NCBI RefSeq assembly: GCF_001047375.1
Contig: NZ_LFVU01000001.1
Location: forward strand, 84,165 to 148,164
Length of the DNA: 64,000 nt
Direction: 5' to 3'
Source of the DNA: Clostridium cylindrosporum DSM 605
GTDB taxonomy: Bacteria > Bacillota > Clostridia > Clostridiales > Caloramatoraceae
Part shown: positions 37,413 through 46,358 of the stretch, one piece after another
How the letters are laid out: each line of letters opens with the position of its first letter
Numbering within the stretch: position 1 is the stretch's first letter
Notes under the pieces: generated by a model
Told to the model about the DNA's origin: nothing
Seen by the model: only the letters and a program-made list of their open reading frames with translations
The model's database searches: none
Made by a program: the position numbers and the translations under genes

Positions 37413-38825
37413 ATGGGAAAGCGCTACATATTTTTATTTTTAATTACTTTAACAACAGTTGCAATATACTTTAATATTATTTATAGAAATCCTTACTTTA
37501 GTACTAGAAACTTTATGAAACATATCGAAACTATTACATCACCAGAATATAGAGGAAGACTTACTGGTCATGAAGGTAGTGAAAAGACTATAAATTATAT
37601 AGAAGATAATTTTGATAAAATGAACCTTATCCCCCTAGGAGATAAGGGATATAAACAATCATTCAAACTAAACAATGTTCAGCTCTCTGGGGAATGTTCA
37701 TTTAGAGCATTTGACGCTAGAGGAAATTTACTTAAAGAATATGTTTATGGAAAAGACTTTAAGGAAATAAGTTTTGGAAAATCTATTAAAGGAAAAGCAA
37801 AAGGGGTTGCATCATCATCTATAAAGGAAGGAAAACCTATTTACTTATTTGAGGAAGAAATGATAAATGAAAGTGAAGATGATTATAAACTCGATACTAT
37901 TCTTTCTGACAATGGAGTTAAAGCTACTATTTATACTACTGATTCATATTTTAGATTTAGAACCCCTTATAAGCTTCAAAAAAACTATAAAAGTGGCCTT
38001 ATAAAGATAATGGTTAACCCTACTGTTTCAAAGGAAATTGAAGCTTTTTCTAGAATGGGTGTAACATTTGAAATAAAGACTAACACTGAAAATAAAAATG
38101 TTGAAGGTAAGAACCTTATTGGAATGATAAAAGGAAGTAATCAGACCCTTCCCCCTATTATTCTTTCAGCACATCTAGATCATGTAGGCTTTGATAGTGA
38201 TGGCACTATATATCCAGGTGCACTTGATAATGCTTCTGGTACATCCTTTGTAATTGAAGCTGCTAGGATTCTGAAGAAATCAAATCCTCAGAGAAATATA
38301 ATAATAGTAGCCTTTGACGCTGAGGAAGTAGGACTGCTTGGGTCTAAATACTTTGCAGAGAATCCTCCAATAGATATTAAGAATGCCAGTGTTATTAACT
38401 TCGATATGGTAGGTAGTAACAAAAACATACCATTATCTGTTTTAAGTATTAGTGAAAATCCTTTATCTAAGGAAGTCATTAGTATCATGGAGAAAATAAA
38501 CATAAAATCTTCTAAACTTTACATGGATAATAGTGATCATGCATCCTTTACACCTTTTGGTGTAAACTCTATAACTTTAATTCATGATGACACAGATAAA
38601 ATACACACACCCTACGATACAATAAAAAATGTGAAAGAAGAAAAAATAATAGATGTTTTTAAAGTCCTAAAATCCTTTTTTACATATAATGATATAGTAA
38701 ATGATAAAAATTTTAATGTTCATGAAAACATTGATAAAGTTGACTTGTACTCGAACTATATATTTTTATCATTTATCACTTTAGTCTTTTTAAATGGACT
38801 ATTATTTATAAAAAGAAAAGGATGA
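37413..38825 (+). CDS. Membrane-anchored M28-family zinc peptidase
   Basis: A 470-residue protein; the ATG at 37413 is seven bases after GAGGTG, better than the GTG three codons upstream. An N-terminal helix (about 5-22) and a C-terminal helix (about 445-463) anchor both ends. The peptidase domain (about 225-430) has the M28 zinc ligands in SAHLDHVG (His, Asp), GALDNASGTS (bridging Asp), FDAEEVGLLGS (catalytic Glu-Glu), INFDMVG (Asp) and IHTPYDT (His). The catalytic set is therefore complete. It probably acts outside the cytoplasmic membrane on peptides. A GNAT-like gene follows after five bases. Confidence 0.88.
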   Translation: MGKRYIFLFLITLTTVAIYFNIIYRNPYFSTRNFMKHIETITSPEYRGRLTGHEGSEKTINYIEDNFDKMNLIPLGDKGYKQSFKLNNVQLSGECSFRAFDARGNLLKEYVYGKDFKEISFGKSIKGKAKGVASSSIKEGKPIYLFEEEMINESEDDYKLDTILSDNGVKATIYTTDSYFRFRTPYKLQKNYKSGLIKIMVNPTVSKEIEAFSRMGVTFEIKTNTENKNVEGKNLIGMIKGSNQTLPPIILSAHLDHVGFDSDGTIYPGALDNASGTSFVIEAARILKKSNPQRNIIIVAFDAEEVGLLGSKYFAENPPIDIKNASVINFDMVGSNKNIPLSVLSISENPLSKEVISIMEKINIKSSKLYMDNSDHASFTPFGVNSITLIHDDTDKIHTPYDTIKNVKEEKIIDVFKVLKSFFTYNDIVNDKNFNVHENIDKVDLYSNYIFLSFITLVFLNGLLFIKRKG

Positions 38826-38830
38826 TTTAA

Positions 38831-39604
38831 ATGGCACGTTTTGCAGGTGAAATCGACTTCAAAAGAATAGAAAAGAACCTTAAGGAAAGTGTTTTAAATT
38901 ATGATGAACTAAAAGGTGTTTTTAAGGAAGGTCACTTTGTAATCAGCGACTTAAATCCAATCTCCTTTGCATATCCTGTTAGATATGCAGATGGAGTGCT
39001 TATAAAGCATTACACAAAAACCCACAATGAGCTTCTTGATATCTGCACACTTTTATGTAATGAACTTGATGATAAAATCTATCTTGCAAACATTGAGAAA
39101 AAAAATTCAAAAAGTTTTATAGATCTCGGCTTTTGCGAAAGATATGAAGTACTGAAGCTTTACAAAATAATATTAACTTTAAGGGAAGAAAACTATGATT
39201 ATACCTTCGAGAACTACACCTCAGAATACACAGATGAAATAAATCATCTACACAAAAAGGTATTTGGCTTTAGCCTTGCAAAGGATAAAGATATCCTATC
39301 ATCTGGGGATAGTAAAGTATACACACGCCTTTGTTTCAAAGATGGCGAGTGTATAGGATACTATAGCTTTAAAATCAACTCTTCGGTACTATATGGCTAT
39401 CTTATTAAAATAGTAGTTGAAGATGAGTATAGTGAAAGTGATGTACGTGATGCTATAATGCAAGATCTTTCTAACTTTTTACTGAAGAAAGGTATAACAT
39501 TTGTATTTATAGATTGTAGTGATGTAGATGAATTATCATTTTTCACAGAAGCAGGATTTAGAGTATATAATAAAAGCTATATAATGGTAAAGAAATTAAT
39601 ATAG
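38831..39604 (+). CDS. GNAT-like acetyltransferase of unknown substrate
   Basis: A 257-residue soluble protein. The C-terminal half (about 120-255) has a GNAT-like course: FENYTSEYTDEINHLHKKVFG, then CFKDGECIGYYSFKI, then LIKIVVEDEYSESDVRDAIMQDL in the acetyl-CoA position, and FFTEAGFRVYNKSYIMVKKL at the end. The Q/RxxGxG/A motif is not clear, so it may be a degenerate or distant member. It follows the peptidase by five bases and shares its terminator, so it is probably cotranscribed. Function unknown. Confidence 0.6.
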   Translation: MARFAGEIDFKRIEKNLKESVLNYDELKGVFKEGHFVISDLNPISFAYPVRYADGVLIKHYTKTHNELLDICTLLCNELDDKIYLANIEKKNSKSFIDLGFCERYEVLKLYKIILTLREENYDYTFENYTSEYTDEINHLHKKVFGFSLAKDKDILSSGDSKVYTRLCFKDGECIGYYSFKINSSVLYGYLIKIVVEDEYSESDVRDAIMQDLSNFLLKKGITFVFIDCSDVDELSFFTEAGFRVYNKSYIMVKKLI

Positions 39605-39607
39605 AAT

Positions 39608-39658
39608 AAATGCCAGTTACCCTAACCTATATTAGGTTTTATGGATAACTGGCATTTT
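39608..39658. terminator. Terminator shared by two convergent genes
   Basis: AAATGCCAGTTA / TAACTGGCATTTT stem with a smaller AACCTA-TAGGTT hairpin inside; T-rich on the plus strand, and close to the end of the minus-strand gene at 39667. Confidence 0.8.
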
Positions 39659-39666
39659 ATATTAAT

Positions 39667-40296
39667 TTAAGATTCTTTTTCATCTCCTATATAAGTAACA
39701 TTCACCTCAAAAATATCAACATTTGTATATCTACTTATTATTTCAATAACCTTATCAATCTCAGATATCTTAACAAGAGCCTCCTCAAACCTTTTAGGGG
39801 ATGTGTATATTCTAAATCTTTTACTGTTCCCAATGGCAACTTCTCTATATTCTATTCTTTGAATATCTTCCCAAGGAATAAACTTACCAGAATTCACTAT
39901 TATACCTTCATTATAAATAGTGCTTCTTAGTGGTACACTTAGCAAAAAATCTATAGTAAACATTACTAAAACTACAATTATAGCTAAATATGTTACCTTT
40001 AAAGTGTATTCCTGTGTATTAATAAATTTAAATACCTCACTAATACTTGGATCGATCTCTTCATTACCTACAATTTTACTCCATCTATAATCTTCGTATA
40101 TTCTAAAAAGCATTAAAACTGACCAAACTATTGCAGAATAATTAAACTCTCTTTTCATCTGATATAGTCTCTGTCCAACATTATCCTTAGCCCTAACCCA
40201 TCTAATGTATCTCATAATAAATGTAGTAGCACAAAATACAATAAAAGCAAACATAAAATACACTAAAGAATCACTTATTCTTTCATAGCCATCCAT
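39667..40296 (-). CDS. Membrane protein with C-terminal PH-like domain, unknown function
   Basis: A 209-residue protein begun at the ATG at 40294-40296, five bases after GGGGG; an ATG four codons upstream is possible. Three hydrophobic segments lie at about 10-30, 50-65 and 95-120. The last 85 residues are soluble and beta-rich (STIYNEGIIVNSGKFIPWEDI, RIYTSPKRFEEALVKI), like the small PH-like domain of DUF5673-type proteins. No partner genes are adjacent, and the gene reads alone toward the shared terminator. Confidence 0.6.
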   Translation of the reverse strand: MDGYERISDSLVYFMFAFIVFCATTFIMRYIRWVRAKDNVGQRLYQMKREFNYSAIVWSVLMLFRIYEDYRWSKIVGNEEIDPSISEVFKFINTQEYTLKVTYLAIIVVLVMFTIDFLLSVPLRSTIYNEGIIVNSGKFIPWEDIQRIEYREVAIGNSKRFRIYTSPKRFEEALVKISEIDKVIEIISRYTNVDIFEVNVTYIGDEKES

Positions 40297-40478
40297 AATT
40301 ACCCCCATAATATTCCTTTTAATAATTATACCAAACTTAAAATCCTAAGGAAACCTTGTATCACAAATTGAAAATTGATATGTAGGAAAAGTTTCAGGGA
40401 TGTGTACACCTACTTTCTTGACCTCACCTACATCTTAAGCAATTCCCCAAATTTTTTTAACTTTTTTGAATTTTCCTA

Positions 40479-40506
40479 TTGCAAAATGAATACAATACAT
40501 TATAAT
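40479..40506 (+). promoter_or_regulatory. Sigma-A promoter of pdxST
   Basis: TTGCAA (40479-40484), a 16-base spacer and TATAAT (40501-40506), with 58 bases to the pdxS start codon. The predicted transcription start is near 40513. Confidence 0.75.
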
Positions 40507-40546
40507 AATTGTATGTATTAAATGATGCGTTTTGTAACGATACAAT
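40490..40546. promoter_or_regulatory. Candidate operator: three ATACAAT heptamers at the pdxST promoter
   Basis: ATACAAT at 40490-40496, its reverse ATTGTAT at 40508-40514, and ATACAAT again at 40540-40546. The first two flank the -10 box as an inverted repeat. They could bind a repressor or a PdxR-like activator; no regulator gene is beside it. Confidence 0.35.
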
Positions 40547-40564
40547 TTTAGGGGGTTTATAATT

Positions 40565-41434
40565 ATGGAAAGACATGATCTTAACAAAAATCTTGCACAA
40601 ATGTTAAAGGGTGGAGTAATAATGGATGTTACGAACCCTTGGGAAGCTGAAATAGCACAAGCTGCTGGAGCTTGTGCAGTTATGGCACTTGAAAGAGTTC
40701 CTTCAGATATTAGAAAGCAAGGCGGAATTGCTAGAATGTCAGATCCTCAAATGATTAAGGAAATTCAATCAGCTGTATCAATTCCTGTAATGGCAAAGGT
40801 TAGAATTGGACACTTTGTTGAAGCTCAAATTCTTGAATCACTTGGTGTAGATTATATAGATGAAAGTGAAGTTTTAACACCTGCTGACGAAGCTTACCAC
40901 ATTAACAAGAGAGACTTTAAGGTTCCTTTTGTTTGTGGAGCTAGAAACCTTGGTGAAGCACTTAGAAGAATAGGTGAAGGTGCTGCAATGATTAGAACAA
41001 AGGGTGAAGCAGGAACAGGAGACGTTGTTCAAGCTGTAACTCACTTAAGACAAATCATGGAAGATATAAGAAAGGTTAAAAGTGCTCCAAAGGAAGAACT
41101 TATGACTATAGCTAGAGACTTCGGGGCTCCATTTGACCTTATAGAATATGTATGGAACGAAGGAAAACTTCCTGTTGTTAACTTCTCAGCAGGAGGAATC
41201 GCAACTCCAGCAGATGCTGCACTTATGATGCAACTTGGTACTGAAGGTGTATTCGTAGGTTCAGGTATATTTAGATCAGGAAATCCTGAAAAGAGAGCTA
41301 AGGCAATAGTTCTTGCTACTACTTATTACAATGATCCAAAGATTATAGCTGAGGTTTCAGAAGATCTTGGAGAACCAATGTCAGGAATTGCAGCTAGTGA
41401 AGTAGCTACAACATACGCTGAAAGAGGTTGGTAA
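40565..41434 (+). CDS. pdxS: Pyridoxal 5'-phosphate synthase subunit PdxS
   Basis: A 289-residue (beta/alpha)8 synthase that joins ribose 5-phosphate, glyceraldehyde 3-phosphate and ammonia from PdxT to make PLP. It is highly conserved: [20 protein letters not shown] near the start, [16 protein letters not shown] with the first Schiff-base lysine (IPVMAKVR here, about 77-84), [13 protein letters not shown] with the second lysine (about 144-156) and [20 protein letters not shown]. Start codon follows AGGGGG by nine bases. Followed after one base by pdxT. Confidence 0.98.
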   Translation: MERHDLNKNLAQMLKGGVIMDVTNPWEAEIAQAAGACAVMALERVPSDIRKQGGIARMSDPQMIKEIQSAVSIPVMAKVRIGHFVEAQILESLGVDYIDESEVLTPADEAYHINKRDFKVPFVCGARNLGEALRRIGEGAAMIRTKGEAGTGDVVQAVTHLRQIMEDIRKVKSAPKEELMTIARDFGAPFDLIEYVWNEGKLPVVNFSAGGIATPADAALMMQLGTEGVFVGSGIFRSGNPEKRAKAIVLATTYYNDPKIIAEVSEDLGEPMSGIAASEVATTYAERGW

Positions 41435-41435
41435 T

Positions 41436-42005
41436 ATGAAAATAGGGATATTATCAATTCAAGGTGGAGTTATAGAACATATAAATCACATTAAAGCCCT
41501 TGGTCATGAAGCTTTAGAAGTTAAGAAAAGTAAAGATTTAAATGATATTGATGGTTTAATTCTTCCTGGAGGCGAAAGCACCACCATAGGAAAGCTATTA
41601 AGGGATATGTCTATATTAGGTCCACTAAAGGAGAAAATATCCTCTGGTCTTCCTGTTTGGGGAACATGTGCTGGAATGATATTACTTGCTAAATCAATTG
41701 AAAATGATGACAGGCGCCATATTCAGGCTATGGATATTAGCGTAAAAAGAAATGCCTATGGTAGACAACTAGATAGCTTTGTTGTAGATCATGTTATACA
41801 AGGTGTTTCAGATGAACCTATTCCACTTGTCTTCATTAGAGCTCCTTATATAGTGAAAACTGGTGAAAATGTAGAAATACTGCACAGGGTAAATGACAGC
41901 ATAGTTGCTGCAAAACAAGACAACATTCTTGTGACATCATTTCACCCTGAACTTTCAAATAATCTAGAATTTCATAGATACTTTGTATCTATGTGCCAAA
42001 AATAA
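41436..42005 (+). CDS. pdxT: Pyridoxal 5'-phosphate synthase glutaminase subunit PdxT
   Basis: A 189-residue class I glutamine amidotransferase that supplies ammonia to PdxS. The nucleophile Cys is in WGTCAGMILLA (about 78), the oxyanion region in LPGGESTTIGKLL (about 45-57), and the His-Glu pair in TSFHPELS (about 170-174). It starts one base after the pdxS stop, so the subunits are made together. Confidence 0.98.
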   Translation: MKIGILSIQGGVIEHINHIKALGHEALEVKKSKDLNDIDGLILPGGESTTIGKLLRDMSILGPLKEKISSGLPVWGTCAGMILLAKSIENDDRRHIQAMDISVKRNAYGRQLDSFVVDHVIQGVSDEPIPLVFIRAPYIVKTGENVEILHRVNDSIVAAKQDNILVTSFHPELSNNLEFHRYFVSMCQK

Positions 42006-42035
42006 CTCTTTTTTAGTTAATCTCCTACCATAATA

Positions 42036-42083
42036 AAGGGATATGTCAAATTAGAAGTTAATTTCTAATTGATATATCCCTTA
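42036..42083. terminator. Bidirectional terminator between pdxT and the small CxxC gene
   Basis: A near-perfect inverted repeat of about 20 bp, AAGGGATAT...ATATCCCTT, with a five-base loop; the plus side ends in ACTATTTT. Confidence 0.8.
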
Positions 42084-42113
42084 CTATTTTAAATAAAACT
42101 AATGCATAGTAAA

Positions 42114-42302
42114 TTACGTTTGATCAAGACCTGTAAGAACTTTATCAAATACATCTATTGTACATCTTTCTCCACTCCAATGTGTACAAGTTTCACAACT
42201 TCTACCTATCTTCTCATCAATTGATGAAGTAAGTGATTCTGAGTTATAATCTAAACAAGAAATTCCAACAAGCTTTAATTGGTCTTTACTAACTCCTGGC
42301 AT
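42114..42302 (-). CDS. Small cysteine-containing protein of unknown function
   Basis: A 62-residue protein with a strong AGGAGGG ribosome binding site six bases before the ATG. The second half has the cysteine pattern C-x2-C-x7-C (CETCTHWSGERC) with an earlier cysteine in GISCLDYN, enough to bind a zinc or iron-sulfur centre. The first half resembles an amphipathic helix. It is a single gene between two terminator-bounded units. I do not know the family; coding is supported by the ribosome site and by its compact composition. Confidence 0.65.
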   Translation of the reverse strand: MPGVSKDQLKLVGISCLDYNSESLTSSIDEKIGRSCETCTHWSGERCTIDVFDKVLTGLDQT

Positions 42303-42390
42303 ATAAAACCCTCCTATCTAATAATTCTCTCAATTATATTCTTTCTCATAATGAGAAAATTATGTAGATTAAATATAGACCAGATATTTT

Positions 42391-43149
42391 TTATAATCCC
42401 CTATTCTCAAGAAAATTTATAAACTTTTTTTCAGAGAGAATTTCATTAGTTACAAATTTTCTATCATAAAAAAGACTGTATGTAGTAAAAGGTGCAGGTG
42501 CATTTTGTGCCTCTTCCTTTGACTTATACCTTATAGAAGTAAATTCAACACCTTTAGACCTTGCGATTTCTGAAATCAAATATGCGTATTTTTCAGTATG
42601 TGGACATTGACTTGAATAATATAAAACTATCCCTCTTTTATCAATTAAACCTTTTTTACTGCATTCTTTAAACCTAGGTTTTTCTATTTCATCTTCAAAT
42701 GGTAAATATAAGAGTTCATAATATGGATGTGCCTCATCACAAATCTTAAAGCCTTTATATTTTAAATAATTTGCGTCGGATAAAAAGGGCATCTTTTTTT
42801 TACTTGAAAGGATAACTAACCCTTTTCTATTCCAAAGCTTTGTATCATTAATACATTCTTCCAATAGCTTATTTGCATATCCTTGACCTTTATACTTCCC
42901 AGAAACCCATAAACAATTTATAAATATATATCCATTAGCCTCTATAGGAGACCATGCATTTTCAGCTGGTATATACTCAACAAAAACCTTTCCTCGTACA
43001 TTAAGCTTTTTGAAAATGAGTCCATTATCAAATTGTTCCTTCATCCACTGCTTTTTTGAGGTAATGCAACCTTCACCTCTTTTATCGCTAATAGCACAGC
43101 AAATATGTTCTCTATCAATGTTTTCAGAGTTAACATTTATAATATGCAT
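42391..43149 (-). CDS. GNAT acetyltransferase with C-terminal YoaP-like domain
   Basis: A 252-residue two-domain protein. Residues about 1-150 are a GNAT domain with the acetyl-CoA loop LWVSGKYKGQGYANKLLEE (about 82-100). Residues about 165-250 are a thioredoxin-like YoaP domain with YYSSQCPHTEKYAYLI and FTTYSLFYDRKFVTNEILSE. YoaP of Bacillus has this layout, with an unknown substrate. It begins one base after the GyrI-like gene, which suggests joint expression with it. Confidence 0.85.
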   Translation of the reverse strand: MHIINVNSENIDREHICCAISDKRGEGCITSKKQWMKEQFDNGLIFKKLNVRGKVFVEYIPAENAWSPIEANGYIFINCLWVSGKYKGQGYANKLLEECINDTKLWNRKGLVILSSKKKMPFLSDANYLKYKGFKICDEAHPYYELLYLPFEDEIEKPRFKECSKKGLIDKRGIVLYYSSQCPHTEKYAYLISEIARSKGVEFTSIRYKSKEEAQNAPAPFTTYSLFYDRKFVTNEILSEKKFINFLENRGL

Positions 43150-43776
43150 TTACTTCTCCTTGGCTTCTACCTTAAATCTAAGTACTGTTTTAAGTTTATA
43201 CTGCTGTGTTTTTCTTGGGTCAGAAAGATATATTTCTCGATGCTTATAGGAAGTTCTTTTATATCCATTATCCCTACAGAATTCTTCCATTTCCATAAAA
43301 CTTTCTGCTTCACTATCATAACTTCCTAAATGAAGCATCTGGCAACATAAACCCTCGGTTATTGCTGCATATTCTATTTTATCAAGATAAATATTTGGCT
43401 TTTTCTTTTTCGTTTCTGCAATAAATCTTTCAAACAAATTCTTCGTTAAAAACTCTGGCTGGCGAATCATAATTTTATACTTTAAGTTATTTTTATCAGT
43501 AGCAGGCACGCTTTTATCTATTAAATCCCATACACCCTCAAGTGGAAATACAGTGTAATTGTAATAGCCTTCAGGAACATCCTTAGTTTTGTATGACATC
43601 TTTACAGCATAACTTAAACTGTAAAGTGCCGCTACTTTATGAGCAAATTCTTCATTATTTGGATTACCTTCACCATCTAAAATAACAAAATTTACACTTG
43701 GTACTCTTATAATTGTTGGTCTTTTCTTTGGAATATATAAATCCTTATAATCTTTTTTATAATCTATCTTATTCAT
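43150..43776 (-). CDS. GyrI-like small-molecule-binding domain protein
   Basis: A 208-residue soluble protein matching stand-alone GyrI-like (SOUL/Rob-type ligand-binding) proteins: VNFVILDGEGNPNNEEFAHKV at the start, YYNYTVFPLEGVWDL in the middle and EGLCCQMLHLGSYDSEAESF near 140-160. Such proteins bind or hydrolyse hydrophobic or cationic compounds. It lies downstream of a WYL regulator and upstream of the YoaP-like gene, so a small detoxification unit is plausible but not proven. A hairpin (43801-43836) sits between it and the regulator. Confidence 0.85.
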   Translation of the reverse strand: MNKIDYKKDYKDLYIPKKRPTIIRVPSVNFVILDGEGNPNNEEFAHKVAALYSLSYAVKMSYKTKDVPEGYYNYTVFPLEGVWDLIDKSVPATDKNNLKYKIMIRQPEFLTKNLFERFIAETKKKKPNIYLDKIEYAAITEGLCCQMLHLGSYDSEAESFMEMEEFCRDNGYKRTSYKHREIYLSDPRKTQQYKLKTVLRFKVEAKEK

Positions 43777-43863
43777 TTACTTACTCCCTATTATTTTAAT
43801 ATGCTAACTTTAGCTTTATCTAAAGCTAGTTTAGCACTAGTAAGTTGACAACTATATGTCATA

Positions 43864-44766
43864 TTATAAGTATTTTTTATAAGCTTCCTGTAATTTTACT
43901 TTTATTATTTCTCTAATATATTTTGGTTCTAAAACTTCAACTGCGTCTCCATAGGATAAAATATAGCTATAAAGCCATTCACTTTCTGGAAAGTTTACTG
44001 TTATAGTAAAAGTGCCATCATCGCTTTTTTCTATTTGCTTTTCATGAAATTCATCATATATTCTATATGACATTTTCCCATGAATTCTTAATACTGTTTT
44101 TACATCTTCTTTATGAATGTTTTTAAAGTCATTAAAAACCTGCTCTTGAACTTCTCTTTTAAAATATTCTTTTGATAAGCTAAGTTCTTTTAGTCGTGTT
44201 ATTTTAAACATACGAAAATCATTTTTAACTCTACAAAAACCATAAAGATACCAGCCTTGTCCTTTAAATACTATCCTTAAGGGTTCAACTATTCTTTGAG
44301 TGCTTTCTCCAGAAGAAGAGAAGTATTCAAAACTTATAAGACTTTTATTTAAAATTGCTGTTTTAAGTAAACTAAACTTTTCACTTTCAAAGTTTTCACT
44401 ACCCCAATGGGATAAATCAACATCAATCCAGTTTACATTCTCCTTTTTAAAGATATTTTGAAGCTTTCTAAGAATTGGCTCCACATCGGGGGTGCTTAAG
44501 GCGTTTAATCCTTGAAGTGATGATAAAATATCAACCTGTTCCTTTTCCGAAAGAATAGATTTATTTAAAACATAGTTATCTAAAATACTAATACCTCCAC
44601 CTTTACCCCTATTAGCATAAACAGGTATACCTGCCTCATTAAGAGCATCAACATCCCTATAAATAGTCCTTACAGAAACTTCAAAATACTCAGATAATTC
44701 CCTAGCCGTAACCACCTTTTTATTAAGCAATATAAATACCATCTCAAGCAGTCTACTAATTTGCAT
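43864..44766 (-). CDS. YafY-family transcriptional regulator (HTH + WYL)
   Basis: A 300-residue regulator. Residues 1-60 form an HTH_11 winged helix (ISRLLEMVFILLNKKVVTARELSEYF and VSVRTIYRDVDAL). Residues about 135-215 are the WYL ligand-sensing domain, with GQGWYLYGFCRVKNDFRMFKI (about 180). The C-terminal WCX-like domain runs to the end. It probably controls the GyrI-like/YoaP-like pair downstream, which would be the usual pattern for this family. Confidence 0.9.
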   Translation of the reverse strand: MQISRLLEMVFILLNKKVVTARELSEYFEVSVRTIYRDVDALNEAGIPVYANRGKGGGISILDNYVLNKSILSEKEQVDILSSLQGLNALSTPDVEPILRKLQNIFKKENVNWIDVDLSHWGSENFESEKFSLLKTAILNKSLISFEYFSSSGESTQRIVEPLRIVFKGQGWYLYGFCRVKNDFRMFKITRLKELSLSKEYFKREVQEQVFNDFKNIHKEDVKTVLRIHGKMSYRIYDEFHEKQIEKSDDGTFTITVNFPESEWLYSYILSYGDAVEVLEPKYIREIIKVKLQEAYKKYL

Positions 44767-44895
44767 CCCATATCACCACACTTACTTTTTCTCACTATAA
44801 TGTTTATCATTATGAAAATTTATCTTCTATAAATTTAATATCAATATATCCTCTTAAACACAGTTATACAGAAACTCAACTACAAATTAATATTG

Positions 44896-45129
44896 TTATG
44901 TAAGCATAGCTTTCATTGCAAGTAGTGTAGCCCCCTTAGAAACCATAGAGCCAAAAACAAGAGATTCTTATCTATTAAAATATTGTTAGAGTTAGTAAGA
45001 TATCGGCAAGCAAAGCGATTTAGATATCGCACTTACTCTAACAATATTTTAGTAGATTAGAAGCTCTGTTTGAAGGTCTCGTCGGTTTATAAGGAGGCTA
45101 CACTACTGCAAGCACTCATACTTACATAA
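44896..45129. repeat. Long-hairpin element, copy B (234 bp)
   Basis: The same architecture as copy A: TTATGTA and TACATAA ends, TTGCAAG / ACTGCAAG next, a 21-bp outer stem (44924-44944 with 45084-45104, 19 pairs) with sequence unrelated to copy A, the conserved helix of AGAGATTCTTATC (44960-44972) and AGATTAGAAGCTCTGT (45054-45069), a long AT-rich variable stem and the apical CAAGCAAAGCG. It begins five bases after the prfB stop codon on the minus strand, where a terminator would be expected, so it may also end prfB transcripts. Confidence 0.7.
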
Positions 45130-45134
45130 TACAA

Positions 45135-46242
45135 CTATTTAATTTGCTCTTTTAAATACTCTATTATAAATGAATCTAAATCTCCATCCATCACAGCTGA
45201 TATATTCCCTATTTCCTTGTTTGTTCTGTGGTCTTTTACCAATGTGTATGGCTGGAATACATAGGATCTTATTTGAGATCCCCAGGCTATTTGACTATGG
45301 TCTCCTGAAAGATCTTCAATTCTTTCCTTATGTTCTCTTTCCTTAAGGTCAATTAATTTTGACTTAAGCATTTTTAATGCTGAATCCTTATTAGCATGCT
45401 GTGAACGTTGATTTTGGCATTGAACAACTATTCCTGTAGGTAAGTGAGTTATTCTTATGGCAGACTCTGTTTTATTAACATGTTGTCCACCTGCCCCACC
45501 TGATCTATAGGTATCAATTTTCATATCTTCTGTTCTTATTTCAATATCTTGCTGTTGAGTTATAACAGGTAGTATTTCAATAGACAAGAAAGATGTATGT
45601 CTCTTACCTGCTGAATCAAATGGTGATATTCTAACTAACCTATGAACACCTTTTTCAGATTTTAGATATCCGTAGGCATATTCTCCCTTAATCTCTAGTG
45701 TTACCGACTTAACTCCTATTTCATCTCCTGGAAGAAAATCTATAACCTCAACACTAAATCCTTTTCTCTCTGACCATCTTTTATACATTCTTAGAACCAT
45801 TTCAGCCCAATCACAGGCTTCTGTTCCACCAGCTCCTGCATGGATTGTTAGTATAACATCATTTTTGTCATACTCACCTGCAAGAAGTGTTTTTATTTTA
45901 AGTTCCTCAAGCAGACTTTCAAGCTCACGTCTTTCTGCTCTTATCTCTGAAACAGATGATAAATCCTCTTCCATATCAGAAAGTTCTATAAGAACTTCTA
46001 AGTCCTCTAGCTTTCTTTCTAGGCTTTCATAGCTTTCTATTTTATCCTTTAGCATCCTTGACTCTTGAAGAATCTCCTGAGCCTTTTTACTATCATCCCA
46101 AAAACCTTCTTCTTGCATAACATTATCTAATTTTTCTAGCTTTAACTTTGACCCATCAACGTCAAAGAGAAGCCCTCATTTCTTTTAAAGCTTCCTTCAT
46201 AGTAGGGATTGCACTATAGTGTTCTTCTAATTGTATATGCAC
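45135..46242 (-). CDS. prfB: Peptide chain release factor 2, with programmed +1 frameshift
   Basis: RF2 reads UGA and UAA stop codons. The frame starts at a GTG (46240-46242) eight bases after GGAG, runs 26 codons to CTT TGA C (TGA at 46162-46164) and continues in the +1 frame as Asp-Val-Asp to the stop at 45135, for 368 residues. The slippery site CTT-T and the upstream AGGG that prompts shifting are both present. The body has the tripeptide SPF in RISPFDSAGK and the catalytic GGQ in SGGAGGQHVNK. This self-regulation by RF2 level is well known. Without the shift only a 26-residue peptide is made. Confidence 0.96.
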
Positions 46243-46312
46243 CTTCAGCTCTCCTTTCTAATTATATTAATAATTATTATATTAAAACTTAACTTTTTTT
46301 ACAAATCACTAT

Positions 46313-46349
46313 TTCTAAAAAGGGAGCTTGAATTAACAAACTCCCTTTT
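46313..46349 (-). terminator. Intrinsic terminator of secA
   Basis: AAAAGGGAG / CTCCCTTTT stem with a 14-base loop; T-rich on the minus strand. It separates secA from prfB. Confidence 0.85.
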
Positions 46350-46358
46350 CTTTTTTAA

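Noticed and set aside
43801..43836. Hairpin between the WYL regulator and the GyrI-like gene as a firm terminator
   Set aside because: The repeat is imperfect and the T-tract poor; noted in the gene entry only.
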